Below, one piece after another: positions 42,813 through 51,292 of a stretch of DNA of 64,000 nt. Numbering within the stretch: position 1 is the stretch's first letter; every line of letters begins with the position of its first letter. The DNA is taken from NCBI GenBank assembly GCA_963752225.1, contig CAVVXS010000007.1:1240001-1304000 (forward strand), read 5' to 3'. The notes under the pieces are model-generated. The model was not told where the DNA came from and searched no databases. It saw only the letters and a list, made by a program, of their open reading frames with translations. A program made the translations under genes and the position numbers. Source of the stretch: JBBROS01 sp963752225. GTDB taxonomy: Bacteria > Pseudomonadota > Alphaproteobacteria > Acetobacterales > Acetobacteraceae.

Positions 42813-43640
42813 ATGGCCCAGGTAATCGCTCGGATGTTCGGCAGCCACGACACGGCACTGGCGGCGCAGAAAGCGCTGCAGCAGCGCGGATTGCCGGCCA
42901 ACGAGATCCACGTGATCTCCGGCGGCAGCGCGCCGGCGCCGGCCACCCCACACGACGCGGTCGCCGCCGACCCCGACGTGCAGGCCGTGACGGAGGATTG
43001 GACGCCGACCGAGCCGGGACACCAAGCCACGCCGCCGGCCGATGCCGGCACGACCGACCGCTTGGCCCGCATCGGCCTGCCGTCCGAGCACCTCTCCACC
43101 TACGCCGCCGGGCTGCGTGACGGCCACGCCTTGGTCACGGTGCGGCCGCCGTTCGGCATGGCGCAGTTGGCGATCAACACGCTGCACGAGTTCGACCCGC
43201 TGCCGCTCGACATACACGAGACCCGGCCCTCGGAGCCGCCGGAAAGCGTCCGCGCCGCGCCGCTGTCCGCCAAGCTCGGCTGGCGGGTGCTGATCAACGA
43301 TCCGGAACCGCTGTCGCGGGCACTCGGTTGGAAGACGCTGCAGCCGGAACCGCCGACGTCGAAAACGTCCGAGCAGGTCCGCAAACTCTCCTCCGATGCG
43401 GCGCCGCTGTCCGACGCGGTCAAGCTGCCGGTGCTGTCCGGCAACGCCGCCCCGCTGTCGTCGGCGGTGAATGCCCCCACTCTGTCCGACAACCCGGCGC
43501 CGTTGTCGAAGGCGGTGAACATGCCGGTGCTGTCGGACGAAGCGGCGCCGCTGTCGAAGAAGATCGGCTGGCGCACGCTGCTCGACGACCCGGCGCCGTT
43601 GTCGCGGCTGCTCGGGCTGCCGGTGTTGCTGAAGCGGTAG
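42813..43640 (+). CDS. Puc-operon protein: YflT-like domain plus seven PLS repeats
   Basis: A 275-residue protein not known to me from other puc operons. Residues 1-38 and 83-113 resemble the two halves of the YflT/GSP17M stress domain (IARMFGSHDTALAAQKAL and LARIGLPSEHLSTYAAGLRDG); a Pro/Ala linker lies between. From residue 148 the chain is a repeat: PLS occurs at residues 150, 167, 198, 214, 230, 247 and 262, a period of about 16, within a unit like APLSxxLGWxxLxDN. No signal peptide or clear membrane helix. GAGGAAGG precedes the ATG, pucC ends 20 bases upstream, and a terminator follows. It is therefore probably co-expressed with LH2. Function unknown. Confidence 0.8.
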   Translation: MAQVIARMFGSHDTALAAQKALQQRGLPANEIHVISGGSAPAPATPHDAVAADPDVQAVTEDWTPTEPGHQATPPADAGTTDRLARIGLPSEHLSTYAAGLRDGHALVTVRPPFGMAQLAINTLHEFDPLPLDIHETRPSEPPESVRAAPLSAKLGWRVLINDPEPLSRALGWKTLQPEPPTSKTSEQVRKLSSDAAPLSDAVKLPVLSGNAAPLSSAVNAPTLSDNPAPLSKAVNMPVLSDEAAPLSKKIGWRTLLDDPAPLSRLLGLPVLLKR

Positions 43641-43649
43641 GGACCCGGT

Positions 43650-43673
43650 GGGCGAGCCACCCGAAGCTCGCCC
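43650..43673 (+). terminator. Terminator hairpin of the puc operon
   Basis: An 8-base inverted repeat GGGCGAGC/GCTCGCCC (43650-43657 with 43666-43673) in the gap between two convergent genes. It probably ends transcription from both sides. No T tract. Confidence 0.65.
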
Positions 43674-43694
43674 CTCGCCTCCCTTTGGCCCGGC

Positions 43695-44093
43695 TCACCC
43701 CATGATCGACACGTGCGCCGACACGACCTTCCAGCCCACGTCCGGAAAGCGCACCCAGGCTTGGCTCTGCCGCCCGATCCGGTCCTGCCCGCGCACCTTG
43801 TACTCGAGATTGACCGTCGCCATGTCGCGGCCGATCGTCAGGATCTCGAGGCGGATGCGCCGCTCCTTCGTGCCGCCCGGCACCGGGACCGTCGCCACCC
43901 GCGCCGCATGGATGGCGTCGAACCCGTAGCCGTTCTCCCGTACCGCGTAGCGGATGGTATGCGGGCTGTCCCAGAACGTTGCGTCCAGCACGGCCACGTC
44001 CTTGTCGATCAGCGCCTGCTCGTAGCGCTCGAAGATCGCGCTCACCTCCGCCACCACCTCGGGCCGGTTCACCGTAAAGTCCGCCTCCATCAT
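43695..44093 (-). CDS. AtzH-like/HpxZ-like NTF2-fold protein (DUF3225)
   Basis: A 132-residue NTF2-like protein. The pattern WDSPHTIRYAVRENGYGFDAIHAAR through GRDMATVNLEYKV to GRQSQAWVRFPDVGWKVVSAHVS matches the DUF3225 group. Relatives include HpxZ of oxalurate breakdown and AtzH of cyanuric acid breakdown, both partnered with amidases. Here too the amidase gene is directly upstream, overlapping by 4 bases. There are two adjacent ATG codons (44093 and 44090). It is the last gene of the transporter-amidase operon. Confidence 0.86.
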   Translation of the reverse strand: MMEADFTVNRPEVVAEVSAIFERYEQALIDKDVAVLDATFWDSPHTIRYAVRENGYGFDAIHAARVATVPVPGGTKERRIRLEILTIGRDMATVNLEYKVRGQDRIGRQSQAWVRFPDVGWKVVSAHVSIMG

Positions 44094-45259
44094 GCCTCCT
44101 CCATCCGCAACGCCACCGCCAGCAAGTCCAGGTCGGCGCCGCGGCCCCCAATGATCGACAGCCCGACGGGCAGCCCGTCTGCCATGGCGCCGGGCAAGCT
44201 GACCTGCGGCACCCCAGTCAACCCACCATGGCTGGTCAAGCAGCTGATCCGGTCGCGCAGCGGGTTCAGCACGGATTGCGGCAACCCCTTGCGCGGCGCC
44301 GGGAACGGCGTCGTCGGCAAGCACAGGACCGTGCCGTGCGGCAGCAGCTCGCGCAGCCGCGCCCGTGCCTCGATCCGCATCAGCGTCGCCGCGGCGCGTT
44401 CCGCGTCCGTCAGCATCGAGCCGAACACCAAGCCGCGCGCCACCCCGAACGCCAGCCGTGGATTGCAGTTGTCGAGCCAAGGCTCGAAGGTGCGCCACGC
44501 CTCGCTGCTTTGCAGCACGCGCTGCGCCCGTTGCCACACCGACAGGCCCTGCGGCGCCAGCGTCACCTCCCGCCGCGACCCGATGAGCGCGGCGAGCCGG
44601 GCGACCACCGGCTCGAGCGCCGCCTGCACCGCCTCGTCGGCGAAGCCGAACGCGTCGGTCGCCACCAGCAGCTTGGTCGGCAACTGCGTCGGCAGCGCCG
44701 CGCCGAGCAGCACCTCCCCGACCCGGCCGAACGTCCTCGCATCGCGGGCGAACCAGCCGCAGGTGTCGGACCCCGGCGCCTGCGCGGCGATGCCGGCAAA
44801 GTCGATCCGCCCGTGCGTCGGCCGGATGCCGTAAAGGCCGGAAAAGCTGGCCGGCACCCGCACCGAGCCACCGGTGTCGGTACCGAGCGCGAAGTCGCAG
44901 GCGCCGGCCGCCACCGCCGACGCCGAGCCGCTCGACGAGCCGCCGGGCACGTTCTCCGGCGCCGCCGGGTTGAGCGGCGTGCCGTCATGCGCGTTCTCGC
45001 CGAGAATGCCGAGCGACACCTCGTCGGTCACGGTCTTGCCGACCACCGAAGCGCCGGCGTCCAGCAGGCGCTGCACAACCCAAGCGTGGCGCTGCGGCGT
45101 CCCGGCGAAGCGCGGCCAGTCCGGGTTGCCGCCGCCGGTCGGCACGCCGGCCACGTCGATCAGGTCCTTCACCGCAAAGCTGAGACCCGCGAGCGGCCCG
45201 GCGGCGGCGCCGGCGATGCGGCAGCGGGGACCGGGCAGGAACGCATCGATGGACGTCAT
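44090..45259 (-). CDS. Amidase signature family enzyme
   Basis: A 389-residue amidase. The Ser-cisSer-Lys triad is visible: Lys31 in FAVKDLIDVAG, cis-Ser108 in VPGGSSSGSASAV and nucleophile Ser132 in DTGGSVRVPASF. It is close in kind to AtzE and HpxW-associated amidases, so the likely substrate is a small ureide or amide such as a carboxybiuret- or oxamate-type compound. The start MTSIDAF has GGAGG 11 bases upstream; an ATG at 45292 overlapping the ABC gene stop is an alternative. Coupling to a peptide/opine-type transporter on one side and an AtzH-like protein on the other suggests import then hydrolysis. Confidence 0.9.
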   Translation of the reverse strand: MTSIDAFLPGPRCRIAGAAAGPLAGLSFAVKDLIDVAGVPTGGGNPDWPRFAGTPQRHAWVVQRLLDAGASVVGKTVTDEVSLGILGENAHDGTPLNPAAPENVPGGSSSGSASAVAAGACDFALGTDTGGSVRVPASFSGLYGIRPTHGRIDFAGIAAQAPGSDTCGWFARDARTFGRVGEVLLGAALPTQLPTKLLVATDAFGFADEAVQAALEPVVARLAALIGSRREVTLAPQGLSVWQRAQRVLQSSEAWRTFEPWLDNCNPRLAFGVARGLVFGSMLTDAERAAATLMRIEARARLRELLPHGTVLCLPTTPFPAPRKGLPQSVLNPLRDRISCLTSHGGLTGVPQVSLPGAMADGLPVGLSIIGGRGADLDLLAVALRMEEA

Positions 45260-45288
45260 GGGCTTGGGATCCTCCTCGGCGCCGGCGG

Positions 45289-46278
45289 TCATGCCGCCGC
45301 GGCCGGTTCGTGCAGGTGGCACACCACGCGGTGCCCGTCGCGCACCGCGACCCGCGGCACGACCGTGGCGCACGGGGCGAAGGCGCTGGGGCAGCGCGGA
45401 TGGAACGGGCAGCCGGGAATGTCCCGAAGCGGACTCGGCAGTTCGCCCGCAAGCGCCGCTCGCCGGCTGCGGGTGCCGCCGGGCTCGAGTGTCGGCGCCG
45501 CCCGCAGCAATGCCTGCGTATAGGGGTGCAGCGGCCGCTCGAACACCGCATCGGCCGGACCGTGCTCCACGACCCGGCCCAAATACATCACCGCGACGCT
45601 GTGGGCCAAATGCCGCACCACGCGCAGGTCGTGCGACACGAACAGCATGGCGAGCCCCAGTCGGTCCTGCATCTCCAGCAGCAGGTTCAGCACCTGCGCC
45701 TGCACCGACACGTCGAGCGCCGACACAATCTCGTCGGCGATCAGCAGCTCCGGCTCGACCGACAATGCCCGGGCGATGGCGATCCGCTGCCGCTGCCCGC
45801 CCGAGAACTGGTGCGGCTGCCGCCCGGCCGCCTCGGCGGGCAAGCGCACCAGCTCGAGCAGAGCAGCGACCCGGGCCGGAATGGCCGCCCGCGGCACCAC
45901 CCGGTGCACGCGCAAGGCCTCGGCCAACGTCTCGCCCACCGTCATGCGCGGGTTGAGCGAGCTGTAGGGGTCCTGAAACACCATCTGGACCCGGCGGTTG
46001 TAGCGGCGCAGCGCCGGGCCGCGCAGGCTGCGCACGTCTTCTCCGTCGAACACGATCTGCCCGGCGTCGAGTTCGATCAGCCGCACCAGCGCCCGCGCCA
46101 GCGTGCTCTTGCCGCAGCCGCTTTCGCCCACCACCGCCAGGGTCTCGCCGCGCGCCACCTCCACACTGACGCCGGCCAGGGCCCGCACCACCGGCCGGGG
46201 CCGCCCGCGCAGGGTATCCAGCACGCCGCGGCGCGCCGGAAATCCGCGCACCAGGTCATCGGCGCGCAGCAGACTCAT
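45289..46278 (-). CDS. Peptide/opine-type ABC transporter ATP-binding protein (DppF-like)
   Basis: A 329-residue ATPase of the oligopeptide uptake class. Walker A GESGCGKST (about residues 51-59), Q-loop MVFQDPYSSLNPRMTVGE, signature QFSGGQRQRIAIARAL, Walker B LLIADEIVSALD, and the C-terminal Cys-containing tail (GCPFHPRCPSAFAPC) typical of DppD/F proteins, which may hold an iron-sulfur site. Its start overlaps the stop of the DppD-like gene (ATGA). Confidence 0.94.
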   Translation of the reverse strand: MSLLRADDLVRGFPARRGVLDTLRGRPRPVVRALAGVSVEVARGETLAVVGESGCGKSTLARALVRLIELDAGQIVFDGEDVRSLRGPALRRYNRRVQMVFQDPYSSLNPRMTVGETLAEALRVHRVVPRAAIPARVAALLELVRLPAEAAGRQPHQFSGGQRQRIAIARALSVEPELLIADEIVSALDVSVQAQVLNLLLEMQDRLGLAMLFVSHDLRVVRHLAHSVAVMYLGRVVEHGPADAVFERPLHPYTQALLRAAPTLEPGGTRSRRAALAGELPSPLRDIPGCPFHPRCPSAFAPCATVVPRVAVRDGHRVVCHLHEPAAAA

Positions 46279-47231
46279 GCGGCCGAACGCACCGCATCGG
46301 CCCGGAGGCAGGCGGTGTCATGCCCCGGCATGAAAGCCGCGAGCTTCGGCTCGGTCGCCGTGCAGGCGGGTTCGGCAAACCCGCAGCGCGGCGCGAAGCG
46401 GCACCCGGCTGGCATCGCCCGCGGATCCGGCGGCGCCCCGGCAATCCCCTGCAACGGCTGCCGCGCGTGCCGTGCATCCGGCAGCGAGCGCAGCAGGCCC
46501 AGCGTGTAGCCGTGCGACGGCTGGCGAAACACTGCTTCGGCCGTGCCCGCCTCCATCACCCGGCCGGCATACAGCACCGCCACCCGGTCGCAGGTGCCGG
46601 CAACCACGCCGAGGTCGTGCGTCACCAGCACCACCGCCATGCCGAGCTCGTCCTTCAGCCGCAGCAGCAGCTTCAGGATCTGGTCCTGAATGGTGACGTC
46701 GAGCGCCGTGGTCGGCTCGTCGGCCAGCAGCAGCTTCGGCCCGGCCGCCAGCGCGATCGCGATCATCGCCCGCTGCCGCATGCCGCCGGAGAACTCGTGC
46801 GGGTAGCTGCCGAGCCGTCGCCTCGCGTCGGGGATGCCGACCTGATCCAGCAGTTCGACCGCCCGCCGCCGGGCGCCGCCGCCGCGCAGGCCGAGATGCG
46901 TCCGGAGCGACTCCGTGATCTGCAGCCCGACCGGCAGCACGGGGTTCAGCGCCGTCATCGGCTCCTGGAAGATGATGGCGATCTCCCGCCCGCGCACCGC
47001 CCGGATCGCCGCCTCCTCGAACGCCAGCAAGTTGCGGCCCTGCCAGATCACCTGCCCGGTGACCTCGGCGCCCGGCGGCAGAAGCCGGAGGATCGCGCGC
47101 AATGTCAGGCTCTTGCCCGAGCCGCTTTCGCCCACCAGCCCCAGCATCTCGCCCGGTGCGACCGTCAGCGTGACGCCGCCCACCGGCTGCGCGCCGCCGA
47201 TCCGCACCGCGAGGTTGCGCAACTCGAGCAT
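46275..47231 (-). CDS. Peptide/opine-type ABC transporter ATP-binding protein (DppD-like)
   Basis: A 318-residue ATPase pairing with the DppF-like subunit. Walker A GESGSGKSLTLRAIL, Q-loop IIFQEPMTALNPVLPVG, signature EFSGGMRQRAMIAIAL, Walker B LLLADEPTTALDVTIQ, and a C-terminal Cys-rich tail (GCRFAPRCGFAEPAC). The ATG at 47231 overlaps the upstream permease stop. The frame is open far upstream, but the N-terminus MLELRNLAVRI is the family one. Confidence 0.94.
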   Translation of the reverse strand: MLELRNLAVRIGGAQPVGGVTLTVAPGEMLGLVGESGSGKSLTLRAILRLLPPGAEVTGQVIWQGRNLLAFEEAAIRAVRGREIAIIFQEPMTALNPVLPVGLQITESLRTHLGLRGGGARRRAVELLDQVGIPDARRRLGSYPHEFSGGMRQRAMIAIALAAGPKLLLADEPTTALDVTIQDQILKLLLRLKDELGMAVVLVTHDLGVVAGTCDRVAVLYAGRVMEAGTAEAVFRQPSHGYTLGLLRSLPDARHARQPLQGIAGAPPDPRAMPAGCRFAPRCGFAEPACTATEPKLAAFMPGHDTACLRADAVRSAA

Positions 47232-48061
47232 CAGGCGCGCCGCCGCAGCCAGCCGGCCAGGCCGTCGCCGAGCAGGCTGAACGCCGTCCCCGCCAGCACG
47301 ATCGCGACTCCGGGGAAGATCGACATCCACCAGGCCGTGGTCATGAAGTTCTTGCCGTCCGCGATCAGCACGCCCCACTCGGACGTCGGCGGCTGCGCGC
47401 CGAGGCCGAGGTAGCCCAGGCTCGAGCCCAGCAGGATCGCCAGCGCCATGTCGGTCATCCAATACACCAGCACCGGCGAGATCGCGTTTGGCAGCAGATG
47501 CCGGAACAGGATGCGCGGCGCCTCGTAGCCCATCACCCGGCCCGCGGCGGCGTAGTCGCGCGCCTTCTGCGCCATTATCTCGCCCCGGGTGAGCCGCGCG
47601 TAAACGATCCAGTTCACCGCCGAGATGGCGAGGTACATGTTGAGCAGGCCCGGCCCGAGCACGGCGACGATCGCGATCACCAGCACGATGAACGGGATGG
47701 TGATGGCGACGTCGACGATGCGCCGGAACACCGCATCCAGCGCGCCGCCGGCGTAGCCGATCACGCAGCCCATGAAGGTGCCGAACACGGCCGGGAACAG
47801 CGTTGCGAACACGGCGATCTGCAAGTCGATGCGCGCCGCCCAGACCGTGCGGGACAGGATGTCGCGGCCGAAATTGTCGGTGCCGAACGGGTGGCTCAGG
47901 CTCGGCGGGCTCAGCAGCGCCTCGTAGTCGAACGCGTCGGGCTCGTACGGCGCCACGGAGCCGGGGGCGGCGGCGCAGAGCAGCAACAGCAGCAGCAGCG
48001 CGCCGCCGAGCAGCACCGGCAGGCGCGGCCAGGTCATTCGGCCCAAGGCCGCCTCGCTCAC
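47231..48061 (-). CDS. Peptide/opine-type ABC transporter permease (DppC-like)
   Basis: A 276-residue inner-membrane permease. The N-terminal helix (LPVLLGGALLLLLLLCAAAPG) is followed by the DppC motif HPFGTDNFGRDILSRTVWAARI. The EAA loop is visible around YAAAGRVMGYEAPRILFRHLLPNAISPV. Five to six membrane segments. It overlaps the DppB-like gene upstream and the DppD-like gene downstream by a few bases. Confidence 0.93.
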   Translation of the reverse strand: MSEAALGRMTWPRLPVLLGGALLLLLLLCAAAPGSVAPYEPDAFDYEALLSPPSLSHPFGTDNFGRDILSRTVWAARIDLQIAVFATLFPAVFGTFMGCVIGYAGGALDAVFRRIVDVAITIPFIVLVIAIVAVLGPGLLNMYLAISAVNWIVYARLTRGEIMAQKARDYAAAGRVMGYEAPRILFRHLLPNAISPVLVYWMTDMALAILLGSSLGYLGLGAQPPTSEWGVLIADGKNFMTTAWWMSIFPGVAIVLAGTAFSLLGDGLAGWLRRRA

Positions 48062-48990
48062 CGCGCCACCCGCGGGTCGAGCACCGCCTGCACCGCATCC
48101 ACCGCCACGAACACCAAGCTGACGAGCACCGCCAAGACCATCGTCAAGCCCTGCACCACCGCGTAATCGCGCGCAAAAATGCTGTCGATCATCAGCCGGC
48201 CGACGCCTGGGATGGCGAACACCGTCTCGGTGATGACGGCGCCACCGACCAGCGAGCCCGTGTGCAGCCCGAGCAAGGTGACCGTCGAGATCCAGGCGTT
48301 GCGCAGCACATGCCGCCCCAGCACCAGCCGCCGCGGCAGGCCCTTCGCCACCGCGAAGCCGACGTACTCCGCCCGCATCACCTCGATGAGCTGGTCGCGC
48401 AGGTTGCGCAGCAGGATCGCCGACAGGCTCAACGCCAGCGTCAGCGCCGGCAGGAACAGGTAGTAAAGATCCTCCCAGAACCCGCTGCCGATGCCGCCCA
48501 CGGGGAACCAGTGCAGCCCGGCGCCGAACACGATCAGCAGCACGAGGCCGATGTAGAACACCGGCATCGACAGGCTGAGCTGCGCGATCACCCGCACCAC
48601 CACGTCCACCCAGCTGCCCGGCCGCAACGCCGCCGCGAAGGCGAGCGGGCCGGCGATCAGCACTGCCATCGCCGCCGCCATTCCGGTCAGCAGCAGCGTG
48701 ACCGGCAGCCGCTCCTCGATCAGCCGGATCACCGGGACGCGCATGCTGATGGAGTCGCCGAAGCGCAGGGTTACGAAATGGACGAGGAACTCCCAGAATT
48801 GCGCCGCGAGCGAGCGGTCCAGGCCCATCTCGCGCCGGAGTGCCGCCACCCCCTCGTCGCTGCCGCGCTCGCCGAGCAGCATCGCCGCCGGGTCGCCCGG
48901 CAGCAGGTGCATCAGCCCGAATACCAGCAGCGCGACCAGCACGACCGTCGCCGCCACCTGCAGCAAGCGCCGGCCGAGAAGCAGCAGCAC
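48058..48990 (-). CDS. Peptide/opine-type ABC transporter permease (DppB-like)
   Basis: A 310-residue permease starting at a GTG (VLLLLGRRLLQVAAT), 20 bases after the binding-protein stop. Typical parts are the first helix with LLPGDPAAMLLGE, the periplasmic ALRREMGLDRSLAAQFWEF, and the EAA loop YVGFAVAKGLPRRLVLGRHVLRNAW, ending AIPGVGRLMIDSIFARDYAVVQG. About six membrane segments. The longer open frame upstream overlaps the binding-protein gene and is not coding. Confidence 0.9.
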   Translation of the reverse strand: MLLLLGRRLLQVAATVVLVALLVFGLMHLLPGDPAAMLLGERGSDEGVAALRREMGLDRSLAAQFWEFLVHFVTLRFGDSISMRVPVIRLIEERLPVTLLLTGMAAAMAVLIAGPLAFAAALRPGSWVDVVVRVIAQLSLSMPVFYIGLVLLIVFGAGLHWFPVGGIGSGFWEDLYYLFLPALTLALSLSAILLRNLRDQLIEVMRAEYVGFAVAKGLPRRLVLGRHVLRNAWISTVTLLGLHTGSLVGGAVITETVFAIPGVGRLMIDSIFARDYAVVQGLTMVLAVLVSLVFVAVDAVQAVLDPRVAR

Positions 48991-49010
48991 GGGGTGCGAC
49001 GTCTCCCGCG

Positions 49011-50591
49011 CTATTTCTCCAGCGAGGTTTCGACGAACAAATTGTTGCCCAGCGGGATCTGCACGAAGCCCCGCACCTTCTTCAGCATCGCCACCGGGTA
49101 AGGCACCTCCATCGTGAACACGATCGGCGCCGCTTCGGCGTAGCGCTGCTGGATTTCCTTGAACATGACCGCGCGCTTGGCGGTATCGAGCTCGCTGCGG
49201 CTCTCCTCGAACAGGGTGTCGATGCGCGGATCCTGCCAGCCGCTGCGGTTGTTTTGCCGGGTCGGGTAGTAGGCGAAGATGGAGGTGGATTGGCCGGGGT
49301 CGTTGATGTCGTTGGTCCAAAGCGAGGTGCGCATCTGGAAGTCGGCATTGTTGTAGCGGGCCAGCCGGGTCGCCGCCTCGAGCTGCTCGATCTTGAGCTT
49401 CACCCCGAGCGGCGCCCACATCTGCTGCAGCGCGACCAGCTTCGCGGCATCGTCCTGGCTGCCGGCCAGCGCCATGCAGGTGATCTCGAACCCGGCGCCG
49501 TAACCGGCTTCGGCCAGCAACGCCTTGGCCTTGGCGAGGTTGTAGGGGTAGAGCGGACCCTCGCCATAGGCCATCGGCGTCGACATCGGCATGAAGCTCT
49601 GCGCCGGGGTGCCAGCGCCGTACGACACCACTTGGATCAGCGCTTGCTTGTTGGTGGCGTAGTTCAGCGCTTGCCTGACCTTGACGTCGCCGAGCGGGTT
49701 CTTCGTCCCGTCCTTCAGCGTCGGCCGGGCGTTGAAGGCGAAGTAGTTCACCTGCGCCGCCGGGAACAGCACCATGTCGAGCCGCGAGTCGGCTTTCAAC
49801 TCGGCGACGCGCGAGTAGGGCACGAACTCGGCGACATCGATTTCGGCCGCCTTCAGCTTCAGGATGCGGGTCGCGTCGTCCGGGATGATGACGAACTTGA
49901 CGCTGTCGAGGTAGGGCAACGGCTGATTATCCGCGCCCTTCCGCCAATAATGCGGGTTGCGCGTCAGCACCATCTCGGTGTTGCGCTTCCAACTGGTCAA
50001 GTAGAACGGGCCGGAGCCGATCGGCTTCTCGGCGAAGTTCTTGCTTTTCTCCTCGAGGTCGGCGCCCGGGGCAGCCATCACCAGCTTCTCCGGCATGATG
50101 CCGGCATTGAACGTGGCCAGCGCCTGCAGGATGGTCGGATCCGGCCGCGACAGATGCAGCACGATGGTGTCGTCGCCCTGCGCCTCGGCCGAGGCGATCG
50201 AGGCCAGCAGGAACTGGAACTCGCCGCCCGGGCCCTTCTGGCTGGCGCGGTTCAACGACCACGCGGCGTCGCTCGCCAGCAACGGCGAGCCGTCGGCGAA
50301 GTGGAGGCCGGGCCGCAAATGCAGCGTCACCGTCTTGCCGTCGTCGGCGATGGCGTAGTCCGACGCAAGGCCGGGCTGCACCGACTTCCCGTCCGCGGTC
50401 GGCTGCAGCAGCGTGTCGTAGATGTTGAGCGAGATCCAGATGTCGGCGTTCTGCGTCGTATGCACGGGATCGAGATATTGGCAGTCGACGGCGCGGGCGA
50501 ACACCAGCGTGCCGCCGCGGGTCACGGCGCGGGCCGGCAGCACGACGGCGAGCAGGACGATCAGCAGGACAGGGAGGATGCGCTTCATCAT
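49011..50591 (-). CDS. Substrate-binding protein of the peptide/opine-type ABC transporter
   Basis: A 526-residue family-5 periplasmic binding protein with a Sec signal (KRILPVLLIVLLAVVLPARA). Landmarks are TLVFARAVDCQYLDPVHTTQN, VTLHLRPGLHFADGSPL, IGSGPFYLTSWKRNTEMVL and the C-terminal EVPYPVAMLKKVRGFVQIP. It is the first gene of a seven-gene operon (binding protein, two permeases, two ATPases, amidase, AtzH-like protein). A substrate with an amide or ureide bond is inferred from the amidase. Confidence 0.93.
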   Translation of the reverse strand: MMKRILPVLLIVLLAVVLPARAVTRGGTLVFARAVDCQYLDPVHTTQNADIWISLNIYDTLLQPTADGKSVQPGLASDYAIADDGKTVTLHLRPGLHFADGSPLLASDAAWSLNRASQKGPGGEFQFLLASIASAEAQGDDTIVLHLSRPDPTILQALATFNAGIMPEKLVMAAPGADLEEKSKNFAEKPIGSGPFYLTSWKRNTEMVLTRNPHYWRKGADNQPLPYLDSVKFVIIPDDATRILKLKAAEIDVAEFVPYSRVAELKADSRLDMVLFPAAQVNYFAFNARPTLKDGTKNPLGDVKVRQALNYATNKQALIQVVSYGAGTPAQSFMPMSTPMAYGEGPLYPYNLAKAKALLAEAGYGAGFEITCMALAGSQDDAAKLVALQQMWAPLGVKLKIEQLEAATRLARYNNADFQMRTSLWTNDINDPGQSTSIFAYYPTRQNNRSGWQDPRIDTLFEESRSELDTAKRAVMFKEIQQRYAEAAPIVFTMEVPYPVAMLKKVRGFVQIPLGNNLFVETSLEK

Positions 50592-50903
50592 CGGAAACTC
50601 CTGCGATCACGGACCCGGAACCTTCGCGAGGCGCCGGCAGAGGCGTCAAGGGCCGAGGTCGCTGTCTTTCGCGACCGCGCGCAGGGTGCTGCCGCCTATT
50701 TGGGCAGATCGCCCCCGTCTGGTCGCGCCGACAGCGGTTTGCGCCAATCGGCTGGTCGTACCTCATGCGCCCGAGCCGAACTGACCCTGCACGTCATGAT
50801 CGGATAGCCCGACTGACCTCAAACGTCATGGCCGGACTTGATCCGGCCATGACGTGAATTATCCAGCTATGACGTGACCACAACAAAAGTGCTGCGGGGT
50901 GAC
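50592..50903 (-). promoter_or_regulatory. 312-base intergenic region with palindromic repeats
   Basis: No gene seen. The half next to the binding-protein start probably holds the operon promoter. The other half, 50785-50880, holds a cluster of ACGTCATG/CATGACGT elements in both orientations around a central hairpin. Confidence 0.5.
50823..50855. repeat. REP-like palindrome
   Basis: A perfect 14-base inverted repeat (50823-50836 with 50842-50855, loop CTTGA) containing TCATGGCCGGACTTG. This resembles the dispersed intergenic palindromes common in alphaproteobacterial genomes. Related half elements lie at about 50791 and 50868. Confidence 0.75.
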
Positions 50904-51287
50904 CTAAGCCGGGGTGAAGCAGGGTACCGGCGGGCCGCCCTCGGTCGGCTTCCACACCAGCCGCACCGCTTGCCCGATGCGCAACCCGTCGAAATCGCAA
51001 TCGACCAGACTCGTCATCATCGTCGGCCCTTCCGCCAGTGTGACGTAGGCGATCGTTGCCATGGGCTTCGCGCGCCGCATCACGCTGTAGCTGTAGATCG
51101 TGCCCTGCCCCGACGCCTTCTCCCAGGTCACGGCGCCGGCGCAGAACGGGCACTGCGAGCGCGGATACCAATGCGTCCGGCCGCAAGCGGAGCAGCGCGG
51201 CAGCAGGAACCGGCCCTGCCCGGCGGCTTCGTAGAACGCGGCCGCCTCGGGACTCGCCGGCGGCGCGGGGAAAACCTGGTCGCTCAT
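50904..51287 (-). CDS. DUF35 zinc-ribbon/OB-fold protein
   Basis: A 127-residue protein with an N-terminal rubredoxin-like zinc ribbon (Cys32, Cys35, Cys46, Cys49 in CSACGRTHWYPRSQCPFC) and a C-terminal OB fold (GQGTIYSYSVMRR, IAYVTLAEGPTMMTSLV). DUF35 proteins partner with thiolase-like enzymes, presenting or channelling acyl-CoA. The thiolase gene ends 5 bases upstream, so the two form a functional pair. Confidence 0.93.
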   Translation of the reverse strand: MSDQVFPAPPASPEAAAFYEAAGQGRFLLPRCSACGRTHWYPRSQCPFCAGAVTWEKASGQGTIYSYSVMRRAKPMATIAYVTLAEGPTMMTSLVDCDFDGLRIGQAVRLVWKPTEGGPPVPCFTPA

Positions 51288-51292
51288 ACCCG

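Noticed and set aside
47803..49101. Long plus-strand open frame of 432 codons
   Set aside because: Arg/His-rich antisense of the DppB- and DppC-like permease genes.
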